Below, in pieces: positions 57,030-64,000 of a stretch of DNA of 64,000 nt. Position numbers and translations under genes: made by a program. Below the pieces are notes generated by a model. That model worked only from the letters and a program-made list of their open reading frames with translations. It was not told where the DNA came from and did not search any database. Origin of the DNA: Sabethes cyaneus (lineage: Eukaryota > Arthropoda > Insecta > Diptera > Culicidae); NCBI RefSeq assembly GCF_943734655.1, contig NC_071353.1, positions 141,769,907 through 141,833,906 on the forward strand, written 5' to 3'. Each line of letters starts with the position of its first letter. Within the stretch, counting starts at the first letter, position 1.

Positions 57030-57475
57030 AAACGGTAAAACGAGGTCAAATGGGATATAAAAGAAGATTCACTGAGTAGCTAATTCGATCAGCGGATCGC
57101 CCAGCTTGGATAGAGACTACAGAGAAGTACGGTATACTTAATTAAGTGTTACTCGCTGCTTTTCAAACATCGTCCAAAGTTGGTAGATCCACAGCTAGTC
57201 CTTTAGTGCATTAGTTCTATTATACTATTTATTGTTTCGGCCATTTGAGTTTCGAGCATCCGTAGGTAGGGTTGTTTTGGGCCTATTTCATTCGATTTTG
57301 TTGTAAGTGTCCAAATTATGTACAGCTGCTGATGGCGTCCAAAATAGATTGGTTACCCTAATCCTCTCAATTCGTTGTACGAGAAAACAGTTTCTTATAA
57401 AAATGTAAGTTTCATTTAGCATATACACAGATGAATTACCAGTGGATCTAGAGGTAACCCGTCTCTTGCTGCTTC
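57030..57475. other. Non-array segment inside the purine array
   Basis: Mixed-composition DNA holding a MITE (57270-57357). No gene recognised. Confidence 0.45.
57270..57357. mobile_element. TA-flanked MITE, copy 2
   Basis: GGGTTGTTTTGGGCC at the left and the complement of GATTGGTTACCC at the right, TA on each side. The middle (CGATTTTG..GTAAGTGTCCAAA) matches the MITE at 42759-42880. Confidence 0.55.
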
Positions 57476-58424
57476 TGGAGAAAAAATGGAAAAAATACCG
57501 GGGAAAACGAGACAAAAACTGAATAAACGGGATGGAAAAAGAGGAAAAACGAAAAAAAAACAAAAAGGAAAACTTGCATAAAAAATAAAAACCGAAAAAA
57601 TCGTGACACAATGGAAGGAAAACGGGACGCAAAAAGAAAAAAAATGGAATAAAGAAAACTGAAAAACTGGAAAACGGAGCACAAAAGGAGAAGACTGGAC
57701 AGAAAAAAGGCAAAACGGAAAGGAGAAGAAAAAGGAAAGAAAAGAAGTAAAACGTAAAGAAAATGAGGACAAACTAGACAGAAAAAGAAAAGAAACGGAA
57801 CAAAAAAGGTAAAAAAAGAAAGTTGGAAAAAAAGCAAAACATACGGTAGCAAGAAAATGGAGAATCGGAAACAGAAATAGAGAAAAATGGAGAAAAAAAT
57901 GAAAACGGAAAGCAAACGGAATAAAACGAGAAACAGAACTTGCAGAACAGAGTAAGAAAAAGAACAGACAGAATCAAAATAACGGAAAAGGAGTTCACGG
58001 AACAGAAAACAAAAAAAAAAGATACTGAAAAAACGGGCCTGAAAATAGCAGGAAAGGACGAAAACACCGACGACTGAAACCGGAACAGAAAAGAAACAAC
58101 AGAAAAAGGAGACAGCAGTCAGAGAAAAAAGACGGGAAATGACATAAATAGAAGAAAGCCGGGAAAGAAAAGCAAAAAAACGTGCTAGAAAAGGTTAGAA
58201 AACGGAAAAGAAAATGGGGCAAAATAAGACAAGAGAGGGAAAATGGAACAGGAAACTAGAGAAACCCAAAAGGAAAGCAAAAAATTACGAAAGAGGAAAA
58301 AGAAAACCGATAGAGGAACCGAGGAAAACGGAAAAATGTAATAAAACAAGAAACTTTGGACACACTGGGTATAGAAAACTGAGGCTAGACCGCTGCAAGG
58401 TACTCTCCCAGATCCTGTTAGAAA

Positions 58425-58923
58425 CCTGGTTTCGTAAAACGCTACGATCAGAAAGCATACGCAGCCGCACGAAGCTAACAATGTACAAAACCCTTTGAAG
58501 CCCAGTAGTTCTTTATGGACTTGAAGCCGTAACGCTGCTTACGGAGGACATACGCGCCCTTGCCGTGTTTGAGCGGAAAGTGCTGCGGACGATATTTGGC
58601 GGAGTACAAACAGAAAGCGGAGAGTGGCGGAGGCGTAGGAATCACGAGCTACAGGCACTGCTTGGGGAGACTCCCATCGTACATCTAGCGAAAGTTAGCA
58701 GGCTACGGTGGGCCGGACACGTCGTAAGGATGCCGGACGACAGTGCGACGAAAATAGTCCTCTTGAACAACTCCACCGGCACCCGGAATAGGGGGGTCCA
58801 ATGTGCACGATGGCTTGACCAGGTCGAAAGCGATTTGCGATTTATGAGACGACTAGGAAATTGGCGACGAGTGGCCCAAGACCGAGTTGAATGGAGACGA
58901 GTGCTTGAAACAGAAGAAGAAGG
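58425..58923 (+). pseudogene. LINE C-terminal fragment with GAA tail, second copy
   Basis: Plus strand: FRKTLRSESIRSRTKLTMYK, a stop, VVLYGLEAVTLLTEDIRALA, then an open frame 58565-58918 with FERKVLRTIFGGVQTESGEW, HELQALLGETPIVHLAKVSR, LRWAGHVVRMPDD and WRRVAQDRVEWRRVLETEEE. It is the same family as 52108-52850, ending in a short GAA run that merges with the purine array. Deeply 5'-truncated. Confidence 0.85.
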
Positions 58924-60106
58924 GTATGAAAAATGGGACAGAAAAAAAGAAAAGAAAAACAGGAAAAACGGACCAAACAAAATGATAAAACTCCAGAAAA
59001 AGACGAAAAACGGGAAATAAAAGAGAAAAACCAAAGAACAAAACGAAAAACGGGATCCAATAAAAATGTAAGAAAATTTTCTCAATATATTTACTAGAAG
59101 ATAACCGATGGGAAACAGGATGAAAAAAGAAGAATTTCCTTTACCATTTTTCTTCTTTGACTGACATTAAAAAAGAAAAACGAAAGATACATCGTGACAA
59201 GAAAACGGAAAAAATAGAAAACGAAAGAGAAGACTGGACGAGAAAAAAAACACGGAAGGGAAAAAACGACAAATGAGGAAAAAGAAGGAAAAACGACAAA
59301 GAAATGACGACAAACTGGACATAAAAGGGAAAAAATGGAACAAAAAAGGTAAAAACGGGATAGAAAATTAAGAAAAGAGAAGCAAAACCACGGGAGCTAG
59401 AGAATTGAGAAACGACTCCAACGAGAACACAAAAAGGAGGAAACAGAAAGGACGAAGAAAAAAATGAAAACGGAATAAAACGCAAAACAGAACGTGACAG
59501 AATAAGAGGAAATTCAGAGCATAATAAGAGGATTAACAGAACAGACGAAAACAACCAAATAGAAAAAGAGTTCACGGAACAGAAAACAAAAAACGAGACT
59601 GGTAAAGATAAAAAACAGGCATAAAAGTGGCACAAAAAGGACGAAAAACAGAGCAGAAAAGAGAAAAACAAAAGGAAAATAAGTACTGAAACCGGAACAG
59701 GAAAACAAGAGCAAAAGGAAACAGCGGCCAGAGAAATCGTGACACGATGGAACGGAAAACGAGACATTGGGCAGAAGAAAATGGAGAAGAAATGGAAAAC
59801 TCGACAAAAAAGAGGAGATTGAGCAGAAAAGAGAAACTGGAAGAGAAAAGAAGATGAATGAGAGAAAAACAGAAAACGGAAACAGAAAAAATTGAGGACA
59901 AGCTGGACAGAAAGGAGGAAAAATGGATAGGAAAATAGGAAAAGAAAAGCAAAACTTACGGAAGTAACAAAAACGCAAGAAATACAGAATAAAATAAGAG
60001 AAAGAACGGAACAGATTAAACAGAATAATAGAAAAGCAGTTTACGGAACAGAAAACAAAACGCGAGACCGGTAAAGATGGAAAACATGCCTGAAACCGGT
60101 AGAAAA

Positions 60107-60944
60107 TAAATATATGGTACTACCACCTGCCTTAGCAGAACATCCGTTCATAGCAATGAACCTATCATGTCAAAAGAGTTGTACGTATTCAACGATTGGT
60201 CACGCTTCCCAACTCTTGTATGAAGGGCCAAAAAGAAATTGGTCGATAAGCAACATCACTTACACGTACCAGGGATTTAGAGAATCTCCTTCCAAGGGCT
60301 ACGTCAGCTGAGTCTATCGTTGAATAAACCGTCTTCATGCAGAATGACTCCAGCAGGTGGGGAGAAGAGCTCGCTCATTATCCACCATGTGATGTTAATC
60401 GGGCCAAGATTAACCCCAGAAAGTTGACTGTTTCACTCTCCCTAGGCCCTAGACAAGTGCTCTGATGATCCCTCTCTCTTCCCGATTCTAGTTTATTTTT
60501 GAAATGTGGTATACATGGGTAAAAATAGAACAATCTCACCAGCAGTCCTTTGAATGGAATAGAGTTGCGTCCTTTTAGTTTCCTTAAGTGCTTCTAATAA
60601 TTAATTAAATTTTTTCTTCTGGTCCAATATCCATGTGCAGTATTAACACTCGTATTGGCCAAAGTTTTCACTATATAGCAGGAGATGCTTCATAAGCTAA
60701 AACGAAAAAAAACTAATTAAGATAACTTATTTTATGCTTACCTATTAACAAGGTCCTGTGGCTCCGCCGTCTACCCAAAATCTCGATTTTGAGATCAGGC
60801 AGCTGGGAACCACCCAGCATCGCACCTCCCAGCTTGGCTACTCTAAAGAGCATTACCGGGAATGGTCACGTAGGGGCTGGGTAGGGGCTTCGGATAGCTA
60901 GAGCTATATTGGACGCTCCTCATTTGCCTTCCCCATTTCATACC
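60107..60944. other. 838-bp non-array insert flanked by a 22-bp direct repeat
   Basis: CATGCCTGAAACCGGTAGAAAA at 60085-60106 recurs with one mismatch at 60945-60966, directly bracketing this segment. Within it are a 65-codon frame (60114-60311, no known domain), a GC-richer 3' portion (60750-60900) and AT-rich DNA. Origin unknown; a retro-inserted sequence is one option. Confidence 0.5.
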
Positions 60945-61129
60945 CATGCCTGAAACTGGTAGAAAAAGACCAAAAAACGGAACAAGGAAACAAGACAAAT
61001 AGGAAATAGCAATCAGAAGAAAAAAACACTAGAGAGAAAATGGAACAGAAAAAGAGGGAAAACGAGACAAGAATGGGAAAACGGAATAGAAAACTAAAAA
61101 AAACAATGAGAAAAGAAGAAACACACGCG

Positions 61130-61132
<3 letters not shown>

Positions 61133-61180
<48 letters not shown>
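61133..61180. repeat. (GA)24 microsatellite
   Basis: Twenty-four uninterrupted GA units within the purine array. Confidence 0.95.
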
Positions 61181-61182
<2 letters not shown>

Positions 61183-61674
61183 TAAAAATGAAACGAAGAA
61201 AATGAAAATAAAAGGAGAAAGATTGGAAAAACGAACCGGAAAAAAAGAAAAAACTAGAGAAAAGACGGAGCCAGGGAGATCAAAAAGGAAAAACGAAGAG
61301 CAAAACGAAAACCGGGATTCTAAAACAGAACGGGACATCTAAAAGAGGAAAATCGGAACAACCGAAGATGAAACACGAGAAGTAGAAGCGTTAAAAATAA
61401 ACGGAAACGAAAAAAGGAAAGAAAAAAGACACAGTACGGAAGAGAAAATTCTAAAAAAGGTAAGAAAACAAGAAGAAAAGCACGACTGAAAATAATAAAA
61501 AAACGGGACAGGAAGAGAAGAAAAATGGAATAATGAAACAGAAAACACTGACAGAAAAAACAGACGAGCGAAAAAGTGGAAAAACGGAAGGAATAAAAAA
61601 AGTAAGAGCAAAAAAAAGGGAAACTGTACAGAAAAGAAGAAAAAACGAGCATTAAAGAAGTAAAGCGACGAAAG

Positions 61675-62270
61675 ATCCCAATCCTAATTTCAAGTAAAAT
61701 TTCGCGACTAAATTCTAATACAATGTCCAACGTCAATTTCAAGTCCATGTTTGCATATCCAATTTTAAGCCCAATTACAAGTTTATATTAATTCCAATTT
61801 TAAATCAAATTTAAACTCGGATTCCTAGTCAAATTTCTAGTAAAATTTAAATTTCAAGTCTAATGCCGAATGTCCAATTTATATCCCATTTTTACGTGAA
61901 TTTTCAATTCCAATTTTAAATTCAATTTCGATCATACTATCGAATCCAATTTCATGTCCAATTTCTACTTTAATTTCAAATCTGATTTCCAAAAAAATCA
62001 TCAAATCCTCTTTTAAATCTGATTGTATGTCTAATTCCAAGTAAAACTGCCAGTCTAAATTACTCCATGTTTAAGTTCAATTCCAAATCCTATTCTAGGT
62101 GCAATCTTCTCCCGCTGAATTGGAAATAAAACTGCAAGTCCAAATTATGGTCTAACTTAATGTCCTATGTCAAGTCCGATTTCAACTCCAAGTTCCAGTC
62201 TAAGGCCAGTTGCAAGTCTAATTCCTCGTCCATTTTCAATTTTGATTTTATATTGAAATGCAAAAGTCTA
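61675..62270. repeat. Degenerate AATTTCAAGTCC array, copy C
   Basis: About 600 bp of AATTTCAAGTCC / AATTCCAATTTTAA phrases, abutting the end of the purine array. It is the longest of three such tracts. Confidence 0.75.
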
Positions 62271-62419
62271 GAATTTTCAACTTAATCTATCGGTATTTTT
62301 GCACTGAGTAATAATAGATTCGCCATCCTACGATTATACTTCGTTATTTTCAGGCCGACACCTTTTTCTGGAAGGTCGGATGCTCCACTTTTCGTTTATG
62401 TCTGGACACGTTAGTGGGC

Positions 62420-62828
62420 TTGGGGGGTAATATCAGGACAGGATTTTTCTTTTCATCGTTTGATAACAATTATTTCGGTTCTACTGTGTGCTAGTTACGA
62501 AAAACTTACATGAATCGTTTAACATATAGCGAATTCATAAATTAACCTGGCTCAGGTCGATTAGCACTCAGTTTTAATCGAAGTGCTGTCAAAGCGTTCA
62601 TAAATTAACCGAGATTGCATCTCGCTTAAACTGACAGCATTCAGTTTGAAGCGCAGGTTAAAACTGTTTAGCATTACGGTTTACGGGTCGATCTGTCAAA
62701 CAGCCGTTCGTATCGTTCATAAATTTCGGGTTCGAGTTAGCACGAACCCAGGTTAATTTATGAATTCGCTAATAGTCTTGCATCGGTTGCATTATTTAAC
62801 GCAAATTAATTAGCAACCGGCGAAAAGA
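62420..62828 (+). repeat. Diverged duplication, right copy (carries a MITE)
   Basis: Direct copy of 55154-55320, roughly 80 percent alike by eye, split by the MITE at 62529-62769. Confidence 0.65.
62529..62769. mobile_element. 241-bp MITE with TA duplication
   Basis: Perfect inverted ends GCGAATTCATAAATTAACCT / AGGTTAATTTATGAATTCGC, extending to CCTGG/CCAGG, flanked by TA. Inside, TTCATAAATTAACC and CGTTCATAAATTTCGGGTT repeat the terminal motif. The duplication at 55154-55320 shows the corresponding empty site. Confidence 0.85.
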
Positions 62829-64000
62829 TTGGGATGAACCGGAACTGTTGATGGGGCGAAATCCTTGCTGAAAATTTACCTAACAGATGAAATACTCTTA
62901 GATAAGCGAAATGGTGAGCTGTATAGCTAGAATAATTAATTTATTTCTTTAATGCAAAGACTGGGTACAGAGCTAAAAATTGTAGGTTAAAGTTGATTGT
63001 TACCCATCTAATTTAATCAAACAATTTTTTAAAGAATACTCGAAAAACAAACGAGATTTGCAAAAATAAACCTCAAGCTTGCGGTGATGATACCGCATGA
63101 ACCCGCATGGAAATAATTGGAAAGCACTTAGATGACTTTCTGGTGGCAAAGTTTCCAAAGCCGTCAAGCGGCAGCCTTCGTTGCATTTCAATTTTCAAAT
63201 TGGTTAGTCATTTTTGTGACGGTTTAAAGGCATCAGCAGCACTTGAACGGAGTTTTCTTTCCAAATCAGCAGCTCGGCGGAACTTTGTTTACGATGCGAA
63301 GCGACAGTTCCCAAAGCCTGCAGCAATGAATTAAGCGCAGTTCTTCTTGTCTTGACGGCAAGAGTACTCTTTCAGTGCATGCCCGAAGGTGCACCCTTAC
63401 GAGCGGCTCTCCTCTGTAAAATTGGCAAGTAGGTAGTTGCAAGTAGGATTGGCAATAGCAATGCGGATGTTATGCTGGGTCGAATACCATAATATGACTA
63501 TTATTAGGTAATTGAACAGTGATATTATTCGTGATCTTTCAGCTTACGATGTGCAGCTGAAACGTTCCGCAAAATTTCCTCTTTTTCTCTCGTTTTCCTT
63601 TTTTTCTGTCTCGTTTCATTGTTCCATTTTTCTATGTTTGTTAATATTTGTCTACATGAACACTTATAAACTATAGGTTACAGAAATTATCATGTTTTAC
63701 ACTAAGTTTTACAGAAAAGGTGGGGCACGAGCACGTGTAACTCTAGTTAATTTATCCCAAAAAAAAGAATGACAATACATAACAATTTATGAGCGACAAA
63801 AATATTACCAAAGTTTGATATTTGATTGTTGCTGTGAGTACCTCTCAGCTTGACAAATGAGCATCCCTTCAATTTATTGTTTAGATCCGCAAATTAACTG
63901 GCTAACTTATAATTATCAGCACCTCAGATCATGGTCTCTTTATTTAGCATCTTAGTAGACAATGACAAAAATTCAACCCATAAAGAAACAAAATAACAGT
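62829..64000. other. No gene recognised
   Basis: AT-rich to mixed sequence. Frames at 63000-63191 (-) and 63107-63334 (+) overlap and have no known domain. More distal 3' exons of the receptor could lie beyond, but none is identified here. Confidence 0.45.

Larger units (their letters stand above)
56080..61675. repeat. Purine-rich degenerate array (GGAAAAACGGAACAGAAAA-like)
   Basis: About 5.6 kb in which the + strand is overwhelmingly A/G, built of loose GGAAAAACGGA / GAGAAAAAG phrases. Longer phrases recur: GTTCACGGAACAGAAAACAA at about 57993 and 59570, a close variant near 60040, and CTGAAACCGGAACAG blocks after them, indicating higher-order repeats. Non-array inserts are at 57030-57475, 58425-58923 and 60107-60944. 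The many long minus-strand F/S/L-rich frames are artefacts. Confidence 0.8.

Noticed and set aside
56032..61748. Numerous F/S/L-rich minus-strand frames resembling multi-pass membrane proteins
   Set aside because: The purine-rich + strand forces TTT/TTC/TCT codons on the other strand; frames overlap in several phases with no conserved motif.
62356..62430. Final receptor exon after the acceptor-like ATTTTCAG at 62348-62355
   Set aside because: The acceptor is acceptable but the encoded residues (ADTFFWKVGC...) do not resemble a receptor tail, and the sequence runs into duplicated repeat DNA.

Overview
The window reads as a gene-poor, repeat-rich stretch of mosquito (culicid, probably culicine) nuclear DNA. 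The grounds are introns with consensus splice sites, a Tweedle cuticle-protein exon, exons of a receptor closely resembling the insect RYamide (NPY-like) receptor, a D37E-type mariner (ITmD37E) of the kind described from mosquitoes, LOA-like and other non-LTR retrotransposons, tRNA-related SINEs and many short inverted-repeat elements. Genus cannot be fixed from sequence alone, and family names below are recognised from remembered protein families, not from searches.

Three protein-coding loci are well supported, all on the + strand. (1) 4622-5205 is the last exon of a Tweedle (DUF243) cuticular protein. (2) 39921-39989, 40362-40599 and 55002-55090 are phase-compatible 3' exons of a RYamide-receptor-like GPCR (TM6, TM7 and C-tail). 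A further C-terminal exon is possible at 55868. The 5' exons (TM1-5) were not found. (3) 53516-54480 is a two-exon gene for a secreted leucine-rich-repeat protein with TATA box and poly(A) signal, lying inside the 14.4-kb receptor intron. A fourth locus, a minus-strand frame at 47067-47815, is unresolved.

Layout. 1-3600: a long T-rich degenerate repeat invaded by SINEs and hairpin MITEs. 3.6-6.6 kb: Tweedle gene. 7.0-15.1 kb: a minus-strand LOA-like LINE broken by a second LINE (flanked by a 15-bp target duplication) and by a foldback element that itself carries a solo LTR. 15-18.3 kb: no gene recognised; part is GC-richer. 18.3-28.8 kb: pyrimidine-rich degenerate repeat carrying nested inverted-repeat transposons whose boundaries can be read from empty sites and target duplications. 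31.8-33.7 kb: another dispersed element. 34.4-38.1 kb: a 1,350-bp near-perfect hexanucleotide array in a purine-rich flank that flips into a T-rich degenerate array. 39.9-56 kb: receptor gene, with an ITmD37E mariner, SINE, LINE pieces, MITEs and the nested LRR gene in its large intron. 55.1-62.8 kb: a 5.6-kb purine-rich degenerate array bracketed by a second degenerate repeat and by a diverged duplication. 62.9-64 kb: nothing recognised.

No autonomous element looks intact: each reverse transcriptase or transposase frame has stops, frameshifts or lost catalytic residues. Most long open frames in the arrays (poly-F/S/L, LD/LY, K/E-rich) are by-products of biased base composition. The most distinctive signals are the hexamer array, the 16-mer terminal-repeat-like motif repeated six times in the ITmD37E element, the foldback elements ending in CACAGTGG, the readable transposon nests, the 41-bp perfect palindrome at an array edge, and the LRR gene nested in the receptor intron.
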